Source: Nanobdellota archaeon
GTDB lineage: Archaea > Nanobdellota > Nanobdellia > Woesearchaeales > GW2011-AR15
Assembly: GCA_018815145.1 (NCBI GenBank)
Contig: JAHIYL010000008.1
Coordinates: 1-10,783, forward strand
Length of the DNA stretch: 10,783 nt
Reading direction: 5' to 3'
Each line of letters starts with the position of its first letter. Position 1 is the stretch's first letter. A model generated the notes under the pieces. It ran no database searches, was not told where the DNA came from, and saw only the letters and a program-made list of their open reading frames with translations. Below, piece by piece: positions 1 to 7,188 of this stretch. The translations under genes and the position numbers were made by a program.

Positions 1-975
1 TGCAATGCCCTGGAGACCGGCCAGAATTTCAAGAGTTCGATAGTGAGCAAGGCTTACAGTGATTTCTATTACAACAACATTGATAGGATATATCGGCATA
101 CATTTGTGGATGCAGCAGGTCTCGGTGATTTATTTGTGACTACCATGTCTGAACATTCGCGAAACCAGAGATTCGGCTTTCTTCTTGGCTGCGGAAAAAG
201 CATTCAAGAGGCAAAAATTGAGATAGGCCAGACTATTGAAGGGTGGGACAATATCAGCCGTTTCCTTGAAAAGAAGCATGTGCCTGACCATATCATAGAT
301 GAGAATCTTCTGCATGTATTCAGGAATATATCAGAGGAGACTCCGGACAAAGGTAGACTGTTTACTCTTCTCAGGGATTACCTGGGAAAGATCAAGATTA
401 AGGCAATTGTCACAGACTGGGGCGGAGTCCTTACAAAAGATCTCTATGTAGGGAAGGCTGCAAAGCTGCTTGCTGATAAATACGGCCTGGATGCAGGAAA
501 GTTGGCAGCATATCTTGATAGGACTGAAAAGAGACTTCTCAGGGGTGAGGAGACTTTTGAAGATTATTATCACCGTGTAAACAGGTTCGGTTTCAGTCTC
601 GAAGAATTCAGGGATGCATATCAGAACGCATACACCAAGAACCAGGAAATGGTTGAACTGCTGATTCGCTTCAGGAAAAAAATGAAAGTGTATATCCTTT
701 CAAATAACTATGATTTTCTTATGATGAAGATGAAAAAAGACTATGGAGGCATATGTGATGATATGTTCTTTTCAAATGAGATAGGTGCAATCAAACCAGA
801 TACAAAGATATTCATGGCTTTGCTGGAGAAGACACGCCTCCGGCCGCAGCAATGCATCTTCATCGATGATGTTGAAGAGAATATTGATGCTGCAAGAGAA
901 CTGAATTTCAATGCAGTACTTTTTAAGGATGTAAATCAGTGCAGAAACGACATAAGGAAAATAATTAGAATGTGA
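1..975 (+). CDS. gpsA: GpsA-HAD fusion: glycerol-3-phosphate dehydrogenase C-terminal domain joined to a HAD phosphatase (5'-truncated)
   Basis: The frame is open from base 1, so the start lies off the window; the GTG at 43 falls inside conserved sequence and is not a start. Residues below are counted from that GTG. Residues 1-115 match the helical substrate-binding domain of NAD(P)-dependent glycerol-3-phosphate dehydrogenase: GLGDL (26-30), SRNQRFG (39-45), LGCGKS (48-53) and IGQTIEG (61-67). D29, T33, R40 and N41 fit the substrate-binding Asp, Thr and Arg-Asn of the family. Residues 119-310 are a full HAD hydrolase with a helical C1-type cap: motif I DWGGVLT with nucleophile D125, motif II LSNN (219-222), motif III K251, motif IV DD (275-276). 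The second Asp of DxD is Gly, as is usual in the DxGGV subgroup. The predicted first reaction is DHAP to sn-glycerol-3-phosphate; that the HAD half hydrolyses this product to glycerol is inferred from the fusion. The Rossmann domain is presumably off-window. Domain calls are confident; the HAD substrate is not. Confidence 0.87.
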   Translation, partial: CNALETGQNFKSSIVSKAYSDFYYNNIDRIYRHTFVDAAGLGDLFVTTMSEHSRNQRFGFLLGCGKSIQEAKIEIGQTIEGWDNISRFLEKKHVPDHIIDENLLHVFRNISEETPDKGRLFTLLRDYLGKIKIKAIVTDWGGVLTKDLYVGKAAKLLADKYGLDAGKLAAYLDRTEKRLLRGEETFEDYYHRVNRFGFSLEEFRDAYQNAYTKNQEMVELLIRFRKKMKVYILSNNYDFLMMKMKKDYGGICDDMFFSNEIGAIKPDTKIFMALLEKTRLRPQQCIFIDDVEENIDAARELNFNAVLFKDVNQCRNDIRKIIRM

Positions 976-1044
976 GTTTTTGTGGATATTGATTTAGCAA
1001 ATGCCAATGCAATTCACAAGGAATACTATTGATATGGCATATGG

Positions 1045-3384
1045 TCAGTTTCCGTATTCATACGGTCCGATATCAATTCCGGCGCTCTTTGGCCTGGATT
1101 TTCCATCTTTATCGTTTTGCACTCCCACATTTATTCCTTTATCGATTAATGGGGAACTGGCTTTGATATGGAAATCCATGTCCAATATGTCCAGATTCCA
1201 GTTCACACTGTTGGCAAAACCCGGATCCTGCATCCATACGTCGCCTGGCTCCGGCCCGCCTTTTGGAGCTACTCCTTTAGTATTGTAAACAGCATTATTA
1301 CTTATGTCGTTATTGCCTGCACCGCAAACATATCCATAACCGCTGTGGCCAAAATTGTAAAATATATTGTTTTTTATTGCGACATCTGACATTCCGCTTA
1401 TGTATATCCCGCAATCTCCCTGATTTTTATTGATGAACAAATTATTATAAATCTTAAATCCTGATGTCTCACTGTCTCCGTAAAGAGCAATCGGCACATA
1501 ACCAGGATCATAAGTAATGAATATATTGTTTCTGAATGTGAAACGTTTCGGATCAACAGGGCCGTCGCTTGATCTATGCGTCAATATAAAAAACTGATTG
1601 CTGACTTCCTTATAATCCGGAGGCAGCGGTTGGCGCTCCAACACACAGATATTGCCTTCAATGATTATGTCTTCAGCTTTGGTCACGCCTGAAGCAGGCG
1701 ACCAGGCCCAGGTCATAAAACAATCAGTATGCTGATCAAATGGTTCATTGGCTCCCTGTTCCCTCCATAAATGATGCATATAGTTCCCCCTTATTGTATT
1801 GCCAACACCCCATAGCCACATGCCATCCTCTGTTGTGTCATGGATATCATTATTTTCAATAATATTATAATCTCCATATGTCCTTACACCTGTCTTATCA
1901 TTTGCAGATGTGATCTCAAAACCACTTACAGTATTATGGTTGCCATAGACGTAAAACGCACCATTGAGGACAACATTTCCCTGGGCAATCAGATTGATAT
2001 TTGATTTCTTTACATTGACTGTTCCTGAGTATGACCCGGGAAGTATAATGGCTGTGTCACCTGAAGACATGGAACTCTCAGCTTTCTGGATAGTTTTCCA
2101 TGGTCTGCTCTCAGTCCCGGGGTTGCTGTCAGATCCTGATGGTGAGACATAATAAGTTGAACCAGAGGATGTGCCCGGATATATGCATGTGACAGTCTCT
2201 GTCGAAGGATGCGAGACACCTCCTTGGCAGTTCCCTGTCTTTGTCCACGACCTGGACAGTGTGTTGGTTGACTGGCATGAACCATCTGAATTTAACCAAT
2301 CATTTGATGTGCAGGTGGGAACACTGCTGTCTGATGCACACTGTTCCTTGACCCCGTTGCAGTCCTCATCAACATTATTATCGCAAATTTCTGTTCCTCC
2401 TGGATGGATTGCGGCATTGCTGTCATCACAATCCTGTTCCGGCCGTTGGCATGCGCTGGAAGCAGTGCTCCCATAGCCGTCATTGTCATTGTCGATGCAC
2501 TGCGGTTGGCATGCTCCGCAGTCTTGCCTGCAGTTATTGCAGTCCTCACCTGCATCGCAGCTGCCGTCTCCGCATGAAGCCTCTTTTCCTGAATATTCTT
2601 CCAGCCAGAGCCTGTCGAGCTTTGTTAGTCTTTCCCTTCCAAAAATGATAAGGACATGCCGGCCTGCAGAGAGTGAGAATACTTTAGGGATAAATTCGTT
2701 GTTGTCAAATGTGCCATCACCTCTCCATGACACTGTCCTTGTCTCAAAACCTGTTGTCAGGGAGATGTCCCAAATCATATATGGATCAGTAGGTTCTGTG
2801 TCCATATTGACAAAAAAGGAATTTGTGCCACCATCTGCTGCTTCGACAAGTGTCTTAACAATATATTCTCCTGCCTCGTCAAGCGAAAAGAAATAACTGG
2901 CAGATCCTGCATCAGCAAGCCCTGTTTCACTATCCTGTATTATGTAATCTCCCTTTACCTCAAATGGGGGGACAACTGTCCCTTCTTCTGCTTCCCATGA
3001 TAGATCATTGTCGGCTTCTGTGCACTCTCTGTCCCGGCCATTGCAGTCTTCATCAATCCCATTGCCGCAGATATCTTCCTGAGGATAAACAGCTCCGATG
3101 CATTCCTCCCAAATACCGTCAGTGCAAGTCCTTGTCCCTGTAGTGCATATTCCAGTATCAAGAACACCGCATTCCCGGGATATATCTTCGTCTATCAGGC
3201 CATCACAGTCATTATCTGCATTGTCGCAGACCTCGCGCACCTGGCTGCAGTCAGTCTCATCATTTTCTCATCTATCTTTATTTCTCTCATTCCTAGGCTG
3301 CCTGTTCTGGCCATTTCTGCAACCGGAAAACAGTAACAATACAATCAATAACATAATAAATAGATACAATGTTGTTTTTTTCAA
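1045..3384 (-). pseudogene. Surface lipoprotein with MopE-type metal-binding repeats, CBM-like domain and parallel beta-helix; in-frame TGA
   Basis: The frame runs from a probable TTG start at 3384 (N-terminus MKKTT, hydrophobic stretch, lipobox LFSGC) to TGA at 1045, but an in-frame TGA at 3268-3270 (codon 39) splits it. The part after the stop is open for 740 codons; a GTG at 3240 could start 731 residues but would give no signal peptide. Counting from that GTG: cysteine/Asp-rich metal-binding repeats at 3-20, 56-73 and 248-301 (DNDGYG, DCDD, EICDNNVDEDCNG); a CBM6/35-like beta-sandwich at about 81-218; a CGDGSCDAGEDC motif at 223-234; and a right-handed parallel beta-helix from about 362 (YYVSPSGSDSNPGT entry, repeated NNIF/NNLF turns) to the closing IGPYEY. 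Related proteins are secreted and bind or cleave polysaccharide; no catalytic residues could be assigned. As written it is a lipoprotein gene broken by a nonsense codon. Base error or readthrough is possible, but TGA ends several genes here, including this one. Confidence 0.8.
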
Positions 3385-3401
3385 GGTATTTTCTTCCAAT
3401 G

Positions 3402-3411
3402 AAATATATAA
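3402..3411 (-). promoter_or_regulatory. TATA box candidate for the beta-helix lipoprotein gene
   Basis: Read on the minus strand this is TTATATATTT, centred about 23 nt before the TTG at 3384. That spacing suits a leaderless or nearly leaderless archaeal transcript and supports the MKKTT start. An in-frame ATG 17 codons upstream overlaps this box and would then not be used. Confidence 0.4.
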
Positions 3412-3429
3412 TCTAGCAGAATTAATAAA

Positions 3430-3475
3430 TATTTTCATTTGAAGATTTGAATTATTTTCATTTGAAGATTTGAAT
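3430..3475. repeat. Perfect 23-bp tandem duplication between the divergent surface genes
   Basis: Bases 3430-3452 and 3453-3475 are identical and abut. Each unit holds two copies of ATTTGAA (core ATTTGAAGATTTGAA), so the array carries four evenly arranged copies. It lies about 45-90 bp upstream of the TTG of the minus-strand gene and behind its TATA box, where archaeal activators often bind. It could be a regulator site array or a recent slippage duplication. Confidence 0.85.
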
Positions 3476-3507
3476 GGGTTCATGTTTTTTTCAGGAAATC
3501 CATCGTC

Positions 3508-3519
3508 GCAACATGTTGC
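3508..3519. promoter_or_regulatory. 12-bp perfect palindrome GCAACATGTTGC, possible operator
   Basis: A fully symmetrical 12-mer in the spacer between the two divergent surface-lipoprotein genes, about 50 bp upstream of the plus-strand TATA candidate. It is GC-richer than its surroundings. The symmetry suits a dimeric regulator, but one such palindrome may arise by chance. Confidence 0.3.
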
Positions 3520-3568
3520 CAAGGGGAGAAATTGCATAGGAAAATGTCAGGTATGGGAAAAATTAAAA

Positions 3569-3579
3569 AAATATAAATA
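3569..3579 (+). promoter_or_regulatory. TATA box candidate for the CxxC-repeat lipoprotein gene
   Basis: AAATATAAATA lies in a purine/AT-rich run. Transcription about 25-30 nt downstream would leave a leader of roughly 40 nt before the ATG at 3640, enough for the GGTGA ribosome binding site seen there. Confidence 0.4.
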
Positions 3580-3624
3580 GTATATAGTTATCTAATTGAA
3601 TGAAATCTTGTTGTCCATTAAAAT

Positions 3625-3629
3625 GGTGA
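3625..3629 (+). promoter_or_regulatory. Ribosome binding site GGTGA for the CxxC-repeat lipoprotein
   Basis: GGTGA matches the archaeal anti-Shine-Dalgarno core and sits 10 nt before the ATG at 3640. It supports that ATG as the original start even though the frame now breaks after 36 codons. Confidence 0.5.
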
Positions 3630-4207
3630 ATTAGGGAAAATGAATAATAAAATTATTTCTATTAAATCTGTTTTAAGTTATGTTATTATTGCCATTTTTT
3701 CAATTTTATTATTCGGATGCAGTCAAGAAGATGTAAAAAAATCACTGTGATCTATGTGTATATTATGTTCTTGAAGATGCAGATGCACCTTATTGGATGG
3801 ATAGCTATGCTAAGATACCCTGGGAACCAGATGCTTCAAATGGACTTCGTGGATATTCATATTATTTTGAAGGTGACCATCAAGTGTGGCGTCTGTAACA
3901 ACATCCTGTAATTATTGCCACAGGAGAAAATCTACCTGAAATTCCAGAAAACAAAGAATGCCGGTATCTTGGTAGAGCAGAAAAAAGGGTCGATGACAAA
4001 AATGATAATTACAAGATAAGACATGATGCAGATATTTTTAGGCAAGAAAATCCTAGAAAAAGTTATATATGCTTGTATGATGATCAAACTCAAACTTTTG
4101 AATGGACCAAATATAATGAACCAAATTCATTGGGTAGCCAAAAAATCAATGATGATGATTCTGATAGAGACACAGTTCTAACTGATACAAACTCTGAAGC
4201 AAAGGAT

Positions 4208-4819
4208 AACTGTGTTAGTACTATAAATGGAAATCTAAGAGGTAAATGCCTAAAAGGAAAAGTAGATGAAAGTAATGTTAAGTGGTATTATAATACACTA
4301 GTGACAGGATTCATAAATGAGGATCTTTCAATTTGCGATTCACATGAAGATTGTAAGTGTGAATTAGACCCGGATTGCCAAGGCTCCAGTGGCTATTGTT
4401 CGATGAATTATGAAGATTCTGATAATGATGGGATTGGAGACGCCTGTGACAATTGTATGCTTGTGCATAACCAAAATCAACTTTGGCGAAGTGCAGGAGT
4501 TGACATTATTTGTGAAAATGATTTTGATGGTGATGACTTATTCCACAACTATGCAGATCCAAACATTGATGATGCTGACAATTGTAAGGAAGTGCCAAAT
4601 GGTCCGTACAAAGGAGTCTGTCTGCTCGAAGAAACGTACGAGCCAGCAGTTGGTGTTTTCAAAGGAATTGATAAGACTGCACTTGGACCAACAAAAGGAT
4701 TACTCAAAATATACGGCACTGACTATTATATCTGCAGAAGTGACGAAGACTGCGAGACAGGCTATTGCTCAATGAATTATGAGGATGCTGATAAAGACGG
4801 GATTGGTGATGCATGCGAT
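4208..4819 (+). repeat. Two-copy internal repeat ending in a thrombospondin-3 calcium motif
   Basis: Copy 1 (4208-4453) and copy 2 (4577-4819) share the order DNC, NG, GxC, C(R/D)S(D/H)EDC, GYCSMNYED and a DxDGIGDACD calcium loop. The closing 20 residues are almost identical in protein and very similar in DNA, so this is an internal duplication within the surface protein. Confidence 0.75.
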
Positions 4820-4834
4820 CAAGTATCTGAAGGT

Positions 4835-5500
4835 TGCTTCATCTGCAAGTACAATGATGATGCTGAAGCAATAGATATTGCTGTTCCCTATAATAGTCTC
4901 CTTCAGGCAGGATATGAGTGTGAAAGTATCGATAAGTACGAACTTATTGGAGAAACAGATGGCAGAGTAGATTATCCTGATCTCAATGGGTATTATCATT
5001 ATTGTGAGGATGGTCAATGGAATGAATATGTTAATGAATGTGAATATTGTTGGTGCATTCACAGACTGGATAGCAGAGAGGGCATGACTGCACTTACAGA
5101 AGATTCATTCTGCGGACTTGACTCAGGAAATGATTGGTGTGAACAAGTTATCACTATGGACAATTATGATTATGGAGAGGGCGTCATATATACTGATGTA
5201 AACGGAATAACTTATACATGTGATCTATTCTATGAACCCGGTATGCCAATAGAGGAAAGGAGATATGAATGGGTAGAGGACTATACAAATGAATGTTTTA
5301 TATGTGGGGCTGGTGATACAAATGCCTATGCTGTTGATGATGCAACCCAGTCTGACGATGATTGCCAGTTCTATAATCCGTATGGCATAAGTTACTTTGA
5401 TGGCGAAAACAAAGTAACCTACAACAAATTGGATGAAGAAGATATCCTTTATGTGTGTGGTTATAATGAAAAGGATAATAAATACCAATGGGTCAATAAA
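4835..5500 (+). repeat. Three tandem CxxC...YxC...W modules (copies 2-4 of an unrecognised domain)
   Basis: Each module of about 62-83 residues opens with CxxC (CFIC 4835, CEYC 5039, CFIC 5294), has a variable acidic middle, then a (Y/H)xC-type third cysteine and a closing aromatic-x-W or QW followed by an Asn or Asp. A fourth copy, split by the TAA, lies upstream at 3746-4117 (CDLC ... YIC ... FEW). The modules differ too much to be recent duplications. I do not recognise the family. Confidence 0.65.
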
Positions 5501-5563
5501 GATGATGTCAGTGACCAAACTGCGGGTGTTATAGTAAAAGGGATTGTCACTACATAAAATTCA

Positions 5564-5575
5564 TTTTTTCTTTTT
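5564..5575 (+). terminator. T-rich terminator after the CxxC-repeat gene
   Basis: T6 and T5 runs separated by one C follow the TAA at 5557 and directly abut the stop codon of the convergent DUF362 gene. Archaeal termination typically needs only such T-tracts. Confidence 0.45.
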
Positions 5576-6607
5576 CTACATCTCAACCAGTTCATACTTC
5601 TTTTTCCCAAGCCCTATCTTCTCTGCGTAATCCAGTGTGTATTTGCCTTTGAACACTTTTTTTCCTTCCTGTTTCTCTATGATATCTATACAGGCAGTAT
5701 CTATTGCAACCGGGTCAGTTGATACAAATACACCGGCATCTTTGGCAAAGGGCTTCATCTTCTTTCCAATGCAGTCGCAGCCCTTTGTTATATTGCCAGC
5801 AAAAGAGATATAGATATTTTTCTTGTCTTTTTGCGCAGCATATGCGTATTCAGCCAATCTTTCATAGAATTTTTTTGCAAGGTTGACCTTAAGAAAATTT
5901 ATCAGCACAGCCTTGTGCGGGCAGACAGCTATGCAGGAAGCACAACCTATGCATTTCTTATGGTCAATCCTAGACCATGCGCCGATGGTTATCGCATCGA
6001 CCGGGCAGTTTTTTACGCAGGTATTGCACTTCTTGCAGAGGAACGGGATTATGACAGGCTTTGAATTGGCGTGCATTGCAAGTTTTCCTCCTCTTGCAGC
6101 ACATCCCATGGCAAGCTGCTTGATGGCTCCTCCAAACCCTGCCAGTGTGTGGCCTTTGAAATGGGATATTATTAATAGCTGCTCATGCTCAGCTATTGTC
6201 TTGCCTATCTTGCATGTTCTGAACTGCTTCTTGTTGATTGTTATCTCAGCATAGTCTTCGCCATGGTCGCCATCTGCGATCACGACAGGAAGCCTTGTGA
6301 AGCCATGATCTTTGGCCAGTGCCATATGGTCCTTAGAGAACAACCTGTGGCCTGAATAGACTGCGTTTGTCTCTGTAAAAATGGCTTTGGTCTTGTGCTT
6401 CTCAATGACATCGATGATCCCATCAAAATTATCAGGAGTGATATATGTCTCATTGCCATGCTCTCCAAAATGCACTTTAAGAGCTATTTTATTCTCAAGC
6501 TTGATCTTCTCTTCCTTCAGAATTTTTGCAAGAAGCTCTCCTGCTGCTTTTGAGATTTCTTTTTTTTTTGTGAAATCATCGATTTTCCTATAGTATACTT
6601 TTGCCAT
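5576..6607 (-). CDS. DUF362 family protein with two 4Fe-4S ferredoxin clusters
   Basis: This is a 343-residue cytoplasmic iron-sulfur protein. DUF362 landmarks are KVHFGEHG (44-51) near the start, SHFKGHTLAGFGGAIKQLAMG (148-168), GCDC (276-279) and the closing VSTDPVAID (295-303). Two ferredoxin motifs are inserted: C191, C194, C197, C201 and C219, C222, C225, C229, each with the CxxCxxCxxxCP pattern of a 4Fe-4S site. No signal peptide or membrane segment is visible. The length is normal for the domain combination. ATG at 6607 is supported by AGAGG 8 nt upstream. The gene follows the diiron protein gene by 15 nt and is probably co-transcribed, so electron transfer in oxygen or peroxide defence is a reasonable inference; the reaction of DUF362 proteins is not established. 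A T10 run (A10 in the coding strand) encodes Lys residues near codons 13-16. Confidence 0.88.
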   Translation of the reverse strand: MAKVYYRKIDDFTKKKEISKAAGELLAKILKEEKIKLENKIALKVHFGEHGNETYITPDNFDGIIDVIEKHKTKAIFTETNAVYSGHRLFSKDHMALAKDHGFTRLPVVIADGDHGEDYAEITINKKQFRTCKIGKTIAEHEQLLIISHFKGHTLAGFGGAIKQLAMGCAARGGKLAMHANSKPVIIPFLCKKCNTCVKNCPVDAITIGAWSRIDHKKCIGCASCIAVCPHKAVLINFLKVNLAKKFYERLAEYAYAAQKDKKNIYISFAGNITKGCDCIGKKMKPFAKDAGVFVSTDPVAIDTACIDIIEKQEGKKVFKGKYTLDYAEKIGLGKKKYELVEM

Positions 6608-6615
6608 TGTAAATT

Positions 6616-6620
6616 CCTCT
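6616..6620 (-). promoter_or_regulatory. Ribosome binding site AGAGG for the DUF362 gene
   Basis: On the minus strand AGAGG lies 8 nt before the ATG at 6607, within the 15-nt gap after the upstream diiron-protein gene. An internal ribosome binding site fits a two-gene operon. Confidence 0.6.
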
Positions 6621-6622
6621 TT

Positions 6623-7105
6623 TCATACTGAATATTGTATGCCAAGTATCTTGAACCCTAACTTGACAATAATCTTCTTATGGATGACCTCGTCTGCAGA
6701 GAGCTTTTCAAGCAATCTTCTGGTCTCGTGGTCCTCCTGGGCCTCTGCAAGTTCAGAATACAGGTTTGCGCCTTTGTCTTCAAAAGCAATTGCCTTGTTT
6801 ATCATATCTGATAGGCTTGCTTCACTGAGTTGGAATTCTTCTGTGCTTTTTTTGTCAAATATTGGGCTTGTGATATTAAATTCAAGAAAATTATTAATGG
6901 TAGCACCTTTTTTTTTTGCATCCTTGTTCAATTTTTTCAGTGCAAAAAGTGTTGCTTTGTGCCTCTTTTCGTCAGTGATCAGAAATCTGAAAAGCTCCTG
7001 TGCAAAATGATTGGAGACTTTGCTCAGGCAGTCTTTATAGAAAGAAAGACCTGCCTCTTCAGTTGCAATTGCGAGTTCCATCCAGTCAGTATATGTTTTT
7101 TTCAA
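6623..7105 (-). CDS. Rubrerythrin-type ferritin-like diiron protein without rubredoxin domain
   Basis: This is a 160-residue four-helix protein with the full carboxylate-bridged diiron set of the rubrerythrin branch: E16 in TEEAGLSFY, E46 and H49 in DEKRH, E109 in AFEDKG, and E139 and H142 in DEVIH. Family members reduce peroxide or act as oxidases with an Fe-S electron donor. The C-terminal rubredoxin domain of classical rubrerythrin is missing, so an external donor is needed, and the co-transcribed DUF362 Fe-S protein is a candidate (inferred). No signal peptide, so cytoplasmic. The start is uncertain: TTG at 7105 gives 160 residues, while the ATG at 7081 (codon 9) is about 35 nt after a TATA-like box and still keeps E16. 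An A10 run encodes Lys 64-66. Confidence 0.85.
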   Translation of the reverse strand: MKKTYTDWMELAIATEEAGLSFYKDCLSKVSNHFAQELFRFLITDEKRHKATLFALKKLNKDAKKKGATINNFLEFNITSPIFDKKSTEEFQLSEASLSDMINKAIAFEDKGANLYSELAEAQEDHETRRLLEKLSADEVIHKKIIVKLGFKILGIQYSV

Positions 7106-7113
7106 ATCAGAAA

Positions 7114-7121
7114 GATATAAT
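7114..7121 (-). promoter_or_regulatory. TATA-like box upstream of the diiron/DUF362 operon
   Basis: ATTATATC on the minus strand. If used, transcription would begin near 7090-7095, after the TTG at 7105 and before the ATG at 7081, favouring the shorter protein. A weaker AT-rich stretch near 7135 could instead serve the TTG start. Confidence 0.35.
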
Positions 7122-7150
7122 TGTTCTGTTGTTTTTATTGTTTACTGATT

Positions 7151-7175
7151 AAAAAATTTTAGAAAAGTAAAAAAA
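7151..7175 (-). terminator. T-rich terminator after the acidic-linker lipoprotein gene
   Basis: On the minus strand T7 (7169-7175) and T6 (7151-7156) runs follow the TAA at 7189 within 40 nt. They probably separate this gene from the diiron/DUF362 operon downstream on the same strand. Confidence 0.4.
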
Positions 7176-7188
7176 TTGTAAATAAAAT

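Larger units (their letters stand above)
3640..5557 (+). pseudogene. Cys-rich surface lipoprotein with TSP3 motifs and four CxxC modules; frameshift plus in-frame TAA
   Basis: ATG 3640 opens a lipoprotein signal (MNNKIIS, hydrophobic stretch, lipobox LLFGC) that ends at TGA 3748. Skipping one base in the A7 tract at 3735-3741 joins it to a frame starting HCDLCVYY, which is open to a TAA at 3896 and then from 3899 to the TAA ending at 5557. The longest intact piece from an ATG is 4073-5557 (494 residues), which lacks the signal. The joined product would be about 638 residues: CxxC module 1 (broken by the TAA), two Asp/Cys-rich segments each ending YCSMNYED, DxDGIGDACD (thrombospondin type 3 calcium motif), then CxxC modules 2-4. 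The 3' half of module 1 lies beyond the TAA, so these pieces were one gene. Composition is more AT-rich than the neighbouring surface gene. The role is unknown, presumably extracellular and calcium-bound. Assembly or sequencing errors could explain the lesions, though the A10 tracts in nearby genes are in frame. Confidence 0.78.

Noticed and set aside
43..45. GTG as the start of the first gene
   Set aside because: The frame is open upstream to base 1 and the residues on both sides fit conserved GpsA sequence, so the gene is cut by the window edge.
2483..2896. Plus-strand reading frame of 137 residues
   Set aside because: It lies wholly inside the minus-strand surface protein, has a Ser/Pro-biased composition typical of antisense frames, and has no promoter or ribosome binding site.
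3268..3270. TGA read as an amino acid (alternative genetic code)
   Set aside because: TGA is the natural stop of the GpsA fusion, diiron, DsbA-like and 177-residue genes and of this same gene, and the neighbouring broken gene also carries TAA.
3430..3475. CRISPR-like repeats
   Set aside because: There are only two units, directly abutting with no spacers, and no cas gene nearby.
3717..3911. Short 64-residue frame after the broken lipoprotein signal
   Set aside because: The module pattern (CDLC ... YYFEGDHQVW) is in the other frame, continuous with the downstream protein, so this frame is only a shadow.
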